DNA from: Diatrype stigma
Taxonomy: Eukaryota; Ascomycota; Sordariomycetes; Xylariales; Diatrypaceae
Direction: 5' to 3'
Length of the DNA: 64,000 nucleotides
NCBI GenBank assembly: GCA_022225965.2
Contig: JAKJXP020000064.1
Span: 62,001-126,000, forward strand
Below are positions 35,701-47,636 of the stretch, in pieces (positions within the stretch are counted from its first letter, which is position 1; every line of letters starts with the position of its first letter). The notes beneath the pieces were generated by a model. It saw only the letters and a program-made list of their open reading frames with translations, did not search any database and was not told the DNA's origin. Made by a program: the position numbers and the translations under genes.

Positions 35701-38700
35701 CCAACTCATTTCCCCGGGCACTTCATCCTGTCTGGGGAATAGCACCCAAAGCACCTTCATTCCCCGCCTTTACATCATCTCACCAATACAAAGTTAAGAT
35801 GAACCAGTTTCGATAGCATGGCATAATTCTCCATATAGATGGGATTCGAGTTTCAGAGTAAACATATCGACTACCTGACCATAATACACTCCTTACGTCT
35901 TTGGGCATTGGCCTCGCTCTGTTGCTAAAGTTGAGTACAAATACTGATATGCTTGGGCTAGTATATGTGCCAAGATATCTAGCAATTGCTAAGACATACG
36001 CTCATGCTATGCTCCAGAATAGACTCCCATAGGTTAAGCTCGAGATATAAAGCAACTTGAGCTGATACTCACGAGGGTTCACTCGGGAAATGTGACTCTA
36101 GGGCTTCACGCTGGTAATGGCGGTGTATGTGTTGAGCACAGAGATCCTATAATTTAGAATATCCGTGAAGTTGGTTCATACCCGAATGGAAGGAACAGCT
36201 GCGATTAGAGTCTCACGTGTCGGTCATCCCGCAATTGTTTGCTCAGGAGATGGCTCCATACCGTATAGAACATCCAACTTTGGAACGAGGTGAAATGACT
36301 AAGATGAGATAAAGCTTATTGGGTCATATAGTAGCGTGATCACGTCGTGATGATTAGTAGATGGGACAACCTCGAGAAGGATCTTTGTCTGCTAGGCGCT
36401 CTGTCGTGAAGTAGTATAAGACTTTTGGTGACTTGATTGGACGTTCTGGAAGTTGATAATGTAGACGGCGGGGTAACGGTGTAGTCGTAGTCTAGCAAAT
36501 GGCTGCAGAGTACCTCGTAACTACTGCACAGCTCCATTGAAACGACCGCTGCTTTCCTTATAGTTTGGACAACAATGTCTTCTGAGCTTCCACAACCATT
36601 TGCTCTCCGGGAGCATTTACATGCGGTATCGACTTGGGAGCATTGCCATTCGCGAGATTGACGACCTCAGTAACAGTAATAACACGGAATCCGGTGGTTG
36701 ATATTGGTACCCTATTTCGCTGGCGGACACCCCGAGCTGAACGATGTCCTACAGAGTAAATTTGACCCAAAGCTGTGCTACAAACGATACGACAACGTAT
36801 GTTTCATGCCATAAGGTTACAATACATGATGCGCCGATGATCTGTTGGATGATATATAACTATATATATGTTGTAGCTCGAAAGGTCTCGACCATCGGCG
36901 ACCAGCCGGTTCGACAGTTTGTGTCACGAACCGGTCTTCACCGCGCTTCTGTAAGCCACACGTTCAACGAGCAAACGGTCAGGAGGGGATCGCCATGGCA
37001 AGAGCCGGGTCATCGATGCAAGGTCGCTGCAACGTTGAAGCAGGCTTGGTACCTAGCCTCTAGGTTGGTAGGGCAGAGCACCCGTTGTGCCGTTGATGGG
37101 GCCGCCAGGGTTGTTTGTGGCTTATGGCTGAGAAAGCCAGGGGTGGTGTTGCCGATTGCAATGCAATCTTGGAAGAGGCCAACTTTTTGAAAGCAGCCCC
37201 TCCTTCGATGGGCATGAGAGACATCGGTGACCTCATAAGTCTTAACAACTGCGTGGTATGGCCTATTCATGGTATAGTGACCGACCGAATGGCAGAATGG
37301 ATAGACCAAGAATACATATAAATTAAGGCGAAACTGTTCGTACCTAGTTGGCTGCTATTATGCCGCTATGACGGAGAAACTGCCCGTCGGAGTTCTGACG
37401 GCATAATGGTCGCAAATCGACAAATGGCCGGTATCTATTTTTGGGATCCGGATCGACATCGTCAATCGCTGTGGTACCAACATAATATGTCAGTTTATAC
37501 GTAGAGATGTGATCCATACCTAGGTACTGCCGCTGCACGCATAGTGAAGTTACCTACTCTCATGCCGTTACGATTAGATAATCTGCCTGCCTACATACTG
37601 CATTCTCAGACCTAACTGTGCATGTATGTCGCACCCGGCAGACCCAGAAGTATGTGTGCAATATACTATTAGTAAGTACTTAATGGAGGGATCCAGAACC
37701 ACCGCGTGAGGCTCTTGCTGGAGAGAAGTTGGCATACACAGTTAACCAGTTAACCAGATGGGTGGTCTTGCTAGTAATGCTGCTAACGTTTCATGATCGA
37801 CGATTATAGGTTAGGTAGGTGCTCTAGTCGAGGCGATCATGGCTTTCAGGGCTTTTGAGAGGCATCGGGGCATCATCTACACAAGATGCTCCTACTATGG
37901 ACTAGGTATTATCTCAGAGCTCTTCTTCTACCGGCTGACGCCGTCCATGATGCCATCCATCATCCATCCATCATCCATACATGGATGATTACATATTGAT
38001 GCCGAGACTATCTCAGATAGGTATGCGTCTCTGAACCTACATATGCAGCTTATTGGCATCGTTTCAATAGTTCTTTGTATCTGCCAATCTAGGCAGCCGG
38101 CGATCTTCCAGTTATCCGAAAGTTGGGTCTGGTTTGGGGTGTAGCCTTACAATTGTAATTGTTTATGTGCGGTACCAGGCCTGATGTAGGTAGGTGGGCA
38201 GGCACTATTGTACAGTGCAGCTGCGCAATGTAGCAGGTGGGCTCTAGTTGTGTACCTCTGTGAGAATCTGAGGCGGGATTTACCAGGTGAGTACTTCCAG
38301 ATGTCGTACGAACTACGAAATAACAAAGTCGGACCAGCCATAAAGGGGTTGGTGCAGATGGGGACAAATGGGGCCAAGTCCATCCACCTTGTACATGTGG
38401 ATAAGGCAGTACGTACTTTCTAGACTTTCTGACTTTGTGGTATCCAGCAAATCGGAGAGCGCCAACCGCGTGGTCCACACTGCAGATAGGCCAATGATCG
38501 CTCGCCTGGAAGGGTCTTAAGGGCCAAGAAGGGCTAAGAAGGGCCTCTTGTCTCTCGGTTGCCGTGTCAGATGGGTTGGGCTTGCCTGGGATGGGATACT
38601 TTATGCACAATTAGACCACTTCCACTTCCCACTTCCACTTCTTTGTGCAGACGCCAACGTAATACGAGCCACCCCCTTGAACCTATTTTTTCACTCCTCC

Positions 38701-39268
38701 CCCCCCCATGTAACCTACCAGCTGCCTGCCTGACTTTCCACTCCATTCAATTCGCCCTTGCGCTCTTACGCTCTTACGAGTCTTATTATTACCCGACCGA
38801 CATTCGACACCTGCTCCGACAGTCTACATTCGTTTGATCTCCCTCTTTCCAATTCTCTCCATCCATCCCCAACTTCAACCCCAACTTCAACCCACCCAAC
38901 CCACATTCGTTTTCGCCAAACACCCTCTTTCGCTACTCGATCTGGGCAACGGACTTATAACTTTTAATTACCATCTTCGACTTCTTTCTTCACTCCATCC
39001 ATTCGCCCAACCCTATTCCTTCGACCCGGGGAACTTTGGGACCCGTATCTGTCGCGTGCTTCCGACATACCCGCCCGTGCTTGCGTTGATCTCATTGGCC
39101 ACCTCCCGCATCTGTGTTAAGAAACAGTGGTGTTTCTTGATCAGAGGAGACGCGGTATATATCACGTGGACACCATACCTCCCGAAGCCCTCTGCTCTTC
39201 TCACCTAGGAGAGCCCCAAGCCAATCCGACTCTCCCGTCAAAGGAGCCTATAGTCACCTCTATCAATC
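32713..39268. other. gene-poor stretch, about 6.5 kb
   Basis: No recognisable gene. The longest frames (for example 36744-37190 plus, 37010-37309 minus, 38089-38610 minus) overlap each other on both strands and match no family I know. A 7-bp tandem repeat is listed separately, and a CATC-rich patch is at 37952-37985. From about 38600 to 39268 the plus strand turns pyrimidine-rich, as expected for the promoter and long leader of the Mid2-like gene. Confidence 0.45.
33334..33410 (+). repeat. 7-bp tandem repeat, about 11 copies
   Basis: Units GAGCTTC (33334-33354), then increasingly diverged GAACTTC, GATCTTC, GAACTCC and similar, run directly head to tail to 33410. Confidence 0.9.
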
Positions 39269-40207
39269 ATGTATTCCTCGCGTATCATCCCGCTGCTGAT
39301 GGTGGCACTGTCTGCTACCACAGTCACCCACGCAGCATTCATGGACGTCGAGTTATTTGGTGGAGTTCATCACGAGGGTGCTGTTAAGAGACAGACCAAC
39401 CTTTTGACCTCGCTTCTTTCGACCGATGCTCTTACTACCCCCACTGCAGCGGCCAGTTCGCCAAGCACAACCGAAGAACCCACAACCTCGTCGACGGAGG
39501 ACGCCGTTACAACAGAACCGAGCTCAACAACAGAGGCGCCTACCACAACCGACGCGCCATCACCGACGTCGGAGCCGACAACGACGCAGGATCCAACCAC
39601 GGCTCCAACCACAGATCCAACCACAACTACCGATGGCCAGACCACCACTACTGAAGCTTCACCGACTACGGGGCCAACTACCACCAATGGTCCTACTTCT
39701 ACCACTACCAACGCCGGTGGTGCTGGTGGTTCCTCCGACACAAGCACGACGGCAGAACCCACGACGACTAGTGCGCCTAGTACTACGCTTTCCTCATATA
39801 CATCCGTTGTCACAGAGGTGACGGTGATCACCACCAGGGATGAAAGTGGCCAGACCTCGACCACCAGGACGTCAACCGGTGCCTCTCTAGTTACCAGCCA
39901 GCCGGATACGCCAAACAGCAACCCCAGGATGGCGCAAGGCACAAGGAACATCATCGTTGGCGTGACTGTGGGTGTTGGCGGTGCTATCGTGCTGGGTGTT
40001 GCAGGTCTACTGTTTTGGAGATTACGTAACAAGAGAAGAAATAACGAGGAGAGCGAAGACCTGGTCAGCTACGGCAATGGATTCGGCGGTCCGGGTACTG
40101 CAGAGAAAAGCGAGGCCCCCACGAACCCTGGCGGTCGCAGTCCCTTCCAGAGCACTCTCGAAAGCTACCACGCGCCGACGCAGACAAATGCTGCATCCAA
40201 CTTCTAA
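39269..40207 (+). CDS. Mid2/Mtl1-like single-pass cell-surface protein, Ser/Thr-rich
   Basis: A single exon of 312 residues. The signal peptide is residues 1-22 (MYSSRIIPLLMVALSATTVTHA). A dibasic KR at 40-41 could be a Kex2 site. Residues 50-215 are a mucin-like Thr/Ser/Pro stretch, likely heavily O-mannosylated and rod-like. Near 174-200 is a VVTEVTVIT motif followed by a short Thr-rich part. One transmembrane helix (about 227-250, VGVTVGVGGAIVLGVAGLLF) is followed by RLRNKRR and a 60-residue cytosolic tail with Ser/Gly/Pro-rich sequence. This plan matches yeast Mid2/Mtl1 wall-stress sensors and many fungal membrane proteins of similar design, so sensing of wall stress is inferred from architecture only. 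The ATG at 39269 follows a long pyrimidine-rich leader. Confidence 0.8.
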   Translation: MYSSRIIPLLMVALSATTVTHAAFMDVELFGGVHHEGAVKRQTNLLTSLLSTDALTTPTAAASSPSTTEEPTTSSTEDAVTTEPSSTTEAPTTTDAPSPTSEPTTTQDPTTAPTTDPTTTTDGQTTTTEASPTTGPTTTNGPTSTTTNAGGAGGSSDTSTTAEPTTTSAPSTTLSSYTSVVTEVTVITTRDESGQTSTTRTSTGASLVTSQPDTPNSNPRMAQGTRNIIVGVTVGVGGAIVLGVAGLLFWRLRNKRRNNEESEDLVSYGNGFGGPGTAEKSEAPTNPGGRSPFQSTLESYHAPTQTNAASNF

Positions 40208-41594
40208 TTTTCCCACTATATGGAAAAATATGATAGCCAATCGTCATCGTATGGCGTTGGTTGCTTCATACGGAGTCAAGGTTGGCAGAAATCTACGAGT
40301 TTGGTCAGTTTGCCCCCACGGACGGCGGCGGGCTAATAGATAGACGGTTTTTTGCACATATCATCTTCATATAGCTGCACGACAAGCTTGGAAATGAGCT
40401 ACGCGTCTATACCACTGTAAAATAGTCAGATAGCGGTTACGTTGGATGCGAAGTTTGACGTTGACAAGCCAAAAAAATAAGGACATAAATGAACCCCCAT
40501 TAGACTACTTTCTTTCTATGTTGGCTGGAAGTCTACCGTGTACGGTATTACATATCCAACCTTTTATTCAACAACTCATATTTAATGATCTTACGGGTTT
40601 GAATCAATCACCTTGGGTCCAAAACAAACAGTTCTGGCTCGAGTACGGTGTTGATGTTTCACATGATACCTAGACTGACTGTAGATGGCTTGTCACAAGA
40701 TGAATAGATGAAGGAATGAATGAACCATTTCCAAACTTTGTTCACCACACCCTTATATAACTTCGAATCCCATATGTGATTCTATAGGTAGGCGGACAGG
40801 CAGTTTCGGTGTTCCCGCGCTGCGTTCCAAGGAGATGCGCGCTGCCACCTGCTGTTTCAGAACCGTTTCAGCGTATGACGTCCCGTCCCTATCGATGGCG
40901 ATAGTCTGCCAGCCAAACGCCCAAGCCATGCGCATTTTCCGGCGTGATAACGATGGTGGAAGGATTCCATGGAGCAATAATGGATGGATAAATGGATGGA
41001 TGGCGGGCTTACAGGACATTTTCGTTTAATATGTAGCCGTTCGTTCGTGCGTGCCACTGCGGATGCAACTAAGTAGGCATGTAATAATTGCAAGAACTAT
41101 ATGCCTGCATCGTGGAGATCCTTCAATGCGTGCCTCCACGCACCCATCCATGATCTTCGCAGGCTGCGGACCGGACGGCGGGCCCATGGCTGCTGCTTTG
41201 GTTATTACGCGCTGCCGCCGCAGCGATCCTGGAACGCCTGAGCGTCGATGTAACAACTTAGTTAGGTGGTAGGAATAATGAGCGAACGGATATACCTGAA
41301 CTTCCCACCGCATTTTTAACTGCCGGGCGCGCGCCCATCTGTTTGATACATGCCAGGAACTGTTGATTATTTTACGGCCCTCATAAGTCGTGTGTGTTTC
41401 TCGGCGCAAGGCCGGTTTTTCTTCTCCTTTTGTTCTAGAAGTTATCAACGTGCAAGCCCTCTTCTCGTCTGCAGGATAGACATAGGATCCTAGATCCTAG
41501 AACCCAGATCCCTACCTCACCTCACCTCACCTCACCTCCCTATCTATACCGAAAAAGAAAGGGAAAATAAAAAAGAGGCAAAACGAAAGAGGAA
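40208..41594. other. intergenic
   Basis: The left part is the 3' flank of the Mid2-like gene. The right part, with a (CTCAC)n run at about 41515-41537, is the probable promoter and leader of the small secreted protein. The opposing frames at 40753-41448 are not supported. Confidence 0.45.
41515..41537 (+). repeat. (CTCAC)n run
   Basis: Four to five CCTCA/CTCAC units directly upstream of the small secreted protein start. Confidence 0.8.
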
Positions 41595-42843
41595 ATGATG
41601 GACCACCGACTCGCTCCCGCGCCACCACCGCTCCTCGTCCTCCTGCTGGCCGGCCTGGCGATGATGGCGGTGCCGGTGGTGCGGGCCACCCCCGACGTCG
41701 ACGTCGACTTCGCGCAGGAGGTGCAGCACGACTTCAAGATGGGGCTTTTCCCGCGTCAGGCCGCCTCCCCGCTCAATCTCCAGGTGCGTTAAACATAACA
41801 GTGTTGGCCCCCTCCCCATTCCATCGTTCCCGTTGCCTTGGGTTTGCCCAACCCCCCCTGGCATGAACATGAACGTGCATGATGACATGGCATGGGCTGG
41901 CTGCATGACTGACATCAGGCAACTCACTTACTTCCCGCCATGGCGGGTGGCTCTCTTGGAACGGAACCAACAACTTAGACTACATGCCTACCCACATTCC
42001 TACCTAGTTGCACACACATCCCCACCGAGAGAGAAAGAATGATGTGCCTGCGTAGGTAGTCTTCGTGATAGTTGACCGGCTGACTAATACTTCATGGCTG
42101 TTTAGACGTTCGCAGGCGCTGTTGGTGGCTTCGGCGCACCTGCGGTAGGTGGTATTTCCCTTTGTGTTCGATTTTAGGAGCCCTCTCTCTACGCTCTTCG
42201 GGTTGCCGTTGAGTAGATAGACAAGCTGCGAGTTGAGACGAACAGATCTACTTGATACTGACTCAGCCCTACTATTAGATCTTACAGTCCGCAGACCCAG
42301 AGCGGCCGTTCGAAGTTGATGGCGATACCTTCGTGAGTTTGACCCTCTCCCCCTATCTCCTCCCCCTATCTCCTCCCCCTATCTCCTCCCCCTTATCTCA
42401 GCCAGTCGGCCACCCATCTCCTGGGTTCGCAGCAAGTATCCCATCCCACTGACGTATATTTCACCAGCCCGACGCTCTGTCCGCAGTGAACCGCGCGTGC
42501 GACAACCAGTTCCACACGTGCCAGAGCGAGGCCAACAGCAACCCAGACACCGTCAGCTTCGCTGTCGGCGATTGCGATGTACAGAACAGTGAGTTATTTA
42601 TTCTCGGCTTATGTTATACATACCCGCCCCCTGCCCCCTCTATCATGAACTTGTACCTGCCCTTTCCACGGCAAGGGGGTGGGAAAGGGGGTTTCTTTAT
42701 TGAGTCGAGGACGACATTGGCTGATGATTGTCTGCCTGCCCACACTAGTCGACTGTAAGGCGGCCGGCATGACGGGGACGCCGTCGAGCTTTCCGGCGCT
42801 GGTCAGCTCCAATGCCGAGTTCGACTTCTTCTGCGAGGAGTGA
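41595..42843 (+). CDS. small secreted cysteine-containing protein, five exons
   Basis: Five exons join in frame: 41595-41783, 42106-42144, 42288-42332, 42468-42588 and 42749-42843, giving 162 residues. The signal peptide is within the first 31 residues (LLVLLLAGLAMMAVPVVRA). The C-terminal half is rich in Cys, Asn, Gln and Asp, with motifs ACDNQFHTCQSEAN, GDCDVQN and IDCKAAG. Similar secreted families are widespread in filamentous ascomycetes; their function is unknown to me. Exons 2 (39 nt) and 3 (45 nt) are both phase 0 and divisible by three, so either could be skipped without shifting the frame. Intron 3 has a 13-bp tandem repeat. The ATG at 41595 was taken because it directly precedes the signal peptide; an ATG at 41598 would do equally well. 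Confidence 0.75.
42348..42399 (+). repeat. 13-bp tandem repeat in intron
   Basis: Four copies of CCCCCTATCTCCT or close variants, inside intron 3 of the small secreted protein gene. Confidence 0.85.
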
Positions 42844-44159
42844 GGTGTCCAGTATTGCGGCATGGGGTTGGTGGCGGAGGAAAAGGCTGTGGAATCCTAG
42901 AAGGCGAGGAGGGTTTTCAAGTTATTGCTGTTAGTTATTAGCCGAAACGAAACCTGGAGGATCTTTATGGATTGCTGTTTTCGGCTATCCAGCGGAGTTA
43001 GGGCGTAGCACGAGCTCCTCGATTTCATCTGACGGGCTGGCGTATGTACACGGCGCATAGCAGGCAAGTCAGTCAAGGACAAGGGGGATATAAAAGGTAG
43101 TGAGGGTTTCCCGTAATCTTCCTACCTAGGTACTTAAGATGTAATTTACCGTGGCTCAAAGCCACCTACACACACCACAGCTGACAGATCACACGGGTCC
43201 ATTGCCTGGAATCAGGTGACCATCGTGCTCACTATGTTCACACGAGCAAGAGAAGAGAGTCGCCCCATCGGAGGTGAAAAAATAGTAACAATAAACACAA
43301 TAGCTGAATCGAGCGAATCTCCTGTAGCAACTAGCTAGCTACTTGCAAAACACTAACAGCCCAACAAAAGCCATCCAGCCCAGCCAGTCCAGTCCGAATG
43401 CCTGAAGTACGCGCGCGTGTATGTGATGTAAAGTGTGTTCCGTGTGGGTGCATGTGTCCAGTGTCTTGCTGTGTCCAAACGCCGAAACTCTCGTCCCGTC
43501 CTCGTAAGACGTGGTGTGGAAAAACACAGATATAGAACGCCTCCCTGTAGCCAGCCGCCACTGAAACTAACTGCCGTAGTTCATGAGCCAGCCACCTGAT
43601 GCCTGATGATGATATGATGATGTGTGCGACCTGAAAGGACAAAAACCTGGGAATATGCTAGTACCGGAACAAGCAACAACAGCAAAAGCAGCAACCGCAG
43701 ATCCAATTCTCCCCTTCCCCCTTCCCTCGCCCCCTTCTTCTTCTCCTATCCGTCTCTCCTTATCTTACTTCTCCTCAACGTGCTGGGTATTACGTTTCCT
43801 TCGCCTTCGCCTTCGGCCCCCCCGCCTCTGTTTCCGCCTTCACCGCCACCGTCCCCTCTTTCCGATCCGCAAGCAACTCCCCGTCCTATGACAAAGGAAA
43901 GCGGCCATCGTTGTATGGATGGTTGGAGATTTGTATGTATGTATGAGTGAACTGGTGGGTGAGTGAGCGTGAGTATATATAGGTAGGCCCTTCGTGAGTG
44001 TGGTTCGTCTTCACAATGTAGTGTTTGTTTATTGGTTGGTTGGTTGTTTAATTGGTAGGAGGATGGTTTGCATGCGATGGATGTGGAGTGATGGCCCAAC
44101 CAGGCGAGGCGACGGCGTAAGGCAAGGCAAGGTACGTAGTAGTAGTTAGGTAGTAAGAT
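42844..44159. other. convergent intergenic region (3' flanks)
   Basis: It lies between the 3' ends of the small secreted gene and the NIMA kinase gene, and no gene was recognised. Cytosine/CT-rich sequence is present at 43700-43880. Confidence 0.5.
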
Positions 44160-46637
44160 TTAGACCCGAGCCATGCGCTTGTGACGCACGAGGAACGGGC
44201 TGGGCATCTCGTCCTTCTCGGGGTCCCAGACGGCCACCGGCTCCGTGAAACTGTTGCGGTTGCTGGTAGTAGGGGTTATAGTTGTAGATGCCGCAGTGGT
44301 GGCGTTGGATGAGGACGAGGTCGTGGTAGTGTTACCGGTGGCGGCATTGAGCCGGTCCTTGAAGGAGGTCGGGCGCTTGGGGCTGGTGTTGTTGGAGCTG
44401 TTGTTGTTGCCGTTCTCCACTGGGCGGCCGCCCGCCCGTGCCTGCTGTAGCTCGATCAGCGTCCGACCCTTGACGTTGTTGTTCTTAGTCGCAACCTTCG
44501 GGAGGGTCGGGGGCTGGCCTAGTGGCTGCTGCTCGGAGGACTCCTTCTTCGCTGACGACGATCCGGATGACGGCTTCCGCTGGAACCCATTCTCTCCGTT
44601 GCTATTGCTGCCGGCATTTCCGTTCAGGTTCGTGACCGACGGGATCTTGCTCAGTCTTCTGTTCGGCGAGTTACACCGCTCCCGGAGAGCGCCGTTGCTA
44701 GGCTGCGGGCGCAGCTGGGGGTCCCCCACGAGCGCCGACGCCGGCTTGCTGGTGTTGCCATTGTTGTTGCCGCCATTGTTGGTGGCCATGGAGTTTTGGG
44801 TTCGCAAGCGGTTGATGGGCGCCGTCTTGGTGGCGGGGAGTATAGGCCGCTGCGGACCGAAGGGATTCCGGGACCGTGGCTGCTGCTGCAGCTGCTTAGG
44901 AGGCCGGGTGGGGGAGTCGAGCACGAAGGACGGCTCGTCGTCCGAGTCGGACACGTTGCCGCTGTAATCCCGGTATTGGAGGTTGACATCTTCGTGCTGA
45001 CCGTCGAAGATGGTCGGCGGGCGAGCCGCAGGCGCCTTGGTGGCGTTATTGCGGCGGGGTGATAGGGACAAGGATGCAATAGCCATGGGGGAGGGCGAAG
45101 CCATCTCGATGTCCATGGGCGTTCCAACCTGGCGCTCAAACATGGTCTGCGCCCGGCCGAAGGGCGTTCTCGCGCTCTTCTTAAGAGGCGCCGGCTCGGG
45201 CGAGTCGATGGAGAGCTCGGTGATGTCGGTGGTAGAGGGGAATTCGTAGTCGGTGCTGGCGCCGCCGACGGAAGAATGCGGGAAGTCGGACTTAGCCGAC
45301 GAGGAAAAACCATGCGTCTCGATGGGGCCGAAGGTGACCGCCTTCTTCTGGAGGTCTTCCTGGACCCGTGCCTGGACTTCGGCTTCGAAGCGCCGCTGGA
45401 GTTGCTCAATCTCCTCGTTGACGAGGCGGTCGATTTCTAACCGCGCCTTGACCTCCCACTCTCGCCGTAGTGATGCCTCGATATCAGTGCGAAGATAGCC
45501 TCTCTCAGTCTCCAGTCTGCCCTCGAAATCCCTTATCTTCTTGTTTAGAAGCTCGTTCTTCTTGTGAAGCATCTTGCTCAACTCAACGGCCTCCTTCTCC
45601 TTGCGCATCAGCCGGACTACTGGAAGGTTCAGCAACGTTGCCGTGTCAGGTCGCATGTCCGGGTTGACTTTGAGGCAGTCCCGGATGACGGAGAAGAGCT
45701 CGCCCGAATACACCCTGGGTAGCGGTGCGATCTTGCCCTCCTTGATCTTCTGGACCAGCTGGAAGTGAGACTTGGCGTTGAAGGGAGGTTCCCGCGCGCA
45801 AAGCTCGTAGATGATGCAGCCCAATGACCATATGTCTGACTTGAGTGTGTATCTCTCGGCTGCGCAGATCTCTGGTGACATGTAGAATGGCGTACCCACA
45901 TATGTGGAAGCGAAGTCGTGGGATTGGATCATCTTGGACAGACCGAAGTCTCCCAGCTTAACGGAATTGTCCTCTCCAAGGAAGACTAGCAGTGCAAGTT
46001 AGCTAGTGCTATAGCAGGACACACAAATAAGCAGATAGTAGACCTACCATTCTCGGGCTTCAGATCACGGTGAAGAATCGTCATAGACGGAGCTGGCGTC
46101 TTTGGTTTTGCTGTCGGTCCGAGGCCGAGGACATTCTTTCCCACCTCAGGGGGGTCGACACCGTAATGGCACCGGTACAAGGCAGTGACCAGTTGTGAGA
46201 AAATGCTCCAGACAAACATCTCATCTGCGTACTGGTTCTTTTGTGAAAGCTCCCTGATCACTCGTCCTAAGTCGCCATTCCCGCAATATTCCATATAGAG
46301 ATGTAGGTCCTGAGATAGCTTGAGGTGTTCGCGGTGGTAGTAGGCGACGATGTTGGGGTGCTTCAGGCCCGAGAGGATGTGGAATTCGGCATGCAACTGT
46401 TCACGCTCCTTCTGGGACATCTTCAGGTAGCTGATCTCCTTTCGGCACATGACGAATCCATCGGCCTTTCTTCTGACCTTGCGGATGACTCCGAATGAGC
46501 CATGGCCTGCGACCGGGAAGTATCGTTAGCATTTCTGCCACTCTGTAGTACATGTCGACGACACTGGTAGGTTAGCACAAGATACAAGGGAGCATACCAA
46601 TCTTTTCCAAGACCTCGTACTTGTCGGCTTCCCCCAT
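44160..46637 (-). CDS. nimA: NIMA-type mitotic protein kinase
   Basis: A serine/threonine kinase that drives entry into mitosis in filamentous fungi. Three minus-strand exons join in frame: 46637-46598, 46506-46048 and 45985-44160, giving 774 residues. The kinase domain is near the N-terminus: GHGSFG (14-19), lysine K36, HRDLKPEN (159-166), DFG (179-181), and activation-loop threonine T194 before GTPFYMSPE. An insert before HRD (DPPEVGKNVLGLGPTAKP) is typical of fungal NIMA homologues. A coiled-coil segment follows the kinase (KMLHKKNELLNKKIRDFEG onward), then a long basic, Ser/Pro/Asn-rich regulatory tail, as in A. nidulans NIMA, where it carries degradation and Cdk sites. Start MGEADKYEVLEKIG is family-typical. 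The gene diverges from the ankyrin/BTB gene. Confidence 0.92.
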
Positions 46638-47636
46638 TGTGACTTCAATGCACGTTCAACGATATTAGGCAGGCTCAACTGCTATGCCATAGGCTAAGGA
46701 TAGGTGAGGAAGGATGGCCGACAAAGAGAAACCAGCGACTCCAGGAGAAGCTTCTGCGCTGCCTTCAAGGCGTTGACTCGAAACTTTAACTAGGTGGTTA
46801 ATTACAAGGAATGGGGGATGCAGTCGCGGTTGGCGGATGGCGGATGTCGGCATGGGATTGAAAGTTGGAAGAAGATGGATCGAATGCAGGAGACACATGG
46901 AACTGTGAATTCACGCCCCATGTAGGCAGTAAAACAAGCAAACTGGGGTTACCAGGCCAAGTAGATGACTGCTTCCCTCTTTCTGTATTAGCGTCAACAA
47001 AACGCCGGTGACCACAGCAACCCGTCTTAGCGCTCAGGAACGGAGCGGCCGCTATGTCGTACTGTGTCGTATCGATAACGCGATAGCGCGATAGCGCGAT
47101 AATGAGACGGCGCGATTGGAATGAGACAGCTGGAGCGCGATAAGCACGTCGGCAACGAAGATCCTGCAGGTGGTAAGATCCTGCCCAGGTGGTAAGATCC
47201 ATCCTAAGTGGTACTATGGTACTGTACTATGTAGGTATAGTACCTAGGGTAGTACCGAAATACCCATCGACCTACTGTATCCTTGCAGCTGCCTTGCTAC
47301 CCTGCTACGTAGCGTATCTGCGATCTGGCAGCTGACGTCGACCCCCCGCTAACGTCATATCCGCCACCTCCATAAGATGGTATTGAGATTCCAGGTTCCT
47401 ACTAGTAATCGGCTATTATAGGTTGCTCCTGATGACCAACCAGACTGGATAAATGCACCCAAACTACCTGCATATCTGGATATCCCCTGGTCGGAGTTAT
47501 CGGGCTTCGTTCCTTTCACTTTCAGGATAACCAGGAAAACTTCCTCCGGTCATCACTAAATATCACTAAATAGTCAGAGTGACTGACAGTTGCCTTGGCT
47601 CTCAAGCATCATCGTTCTCAAGGTCTCTTGGTTAAC
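46638..47636. promoter_or_regulatory. shared bidirectional promoter region of nimA and ankyrin/BTB gene
   Basis: This 1-kb interval separates two divergent start codons. A GCGATA tandem run lies at 47079-47101 (GCGATAGCGCGATAGCGCGA). TACCTAGGGTAGTACC-like palindromic sequence occurs near 47240. Individual factor sites were not assigned. Confidence 0.5.

Noticed and set aside
36744..37321. Protein gene on either strand
   Set aside because: Frames overlap on both strands, carry no motif and no consistent splice model; composition is ambiguous.
39370..40032. Val/Ser-rich 220-codon frame antisense to the Mid2-like gene
   Set aside because: It is the reverse reading of the Thr/Ser-rich repeats and has no independent evidence.
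44245..44967. 240-codon plus-strand frame opposite the NIMA kinase tail
   Set aside because: Low-complexity antisense of the Asn/Ser/Thr-rich regulatory tail.
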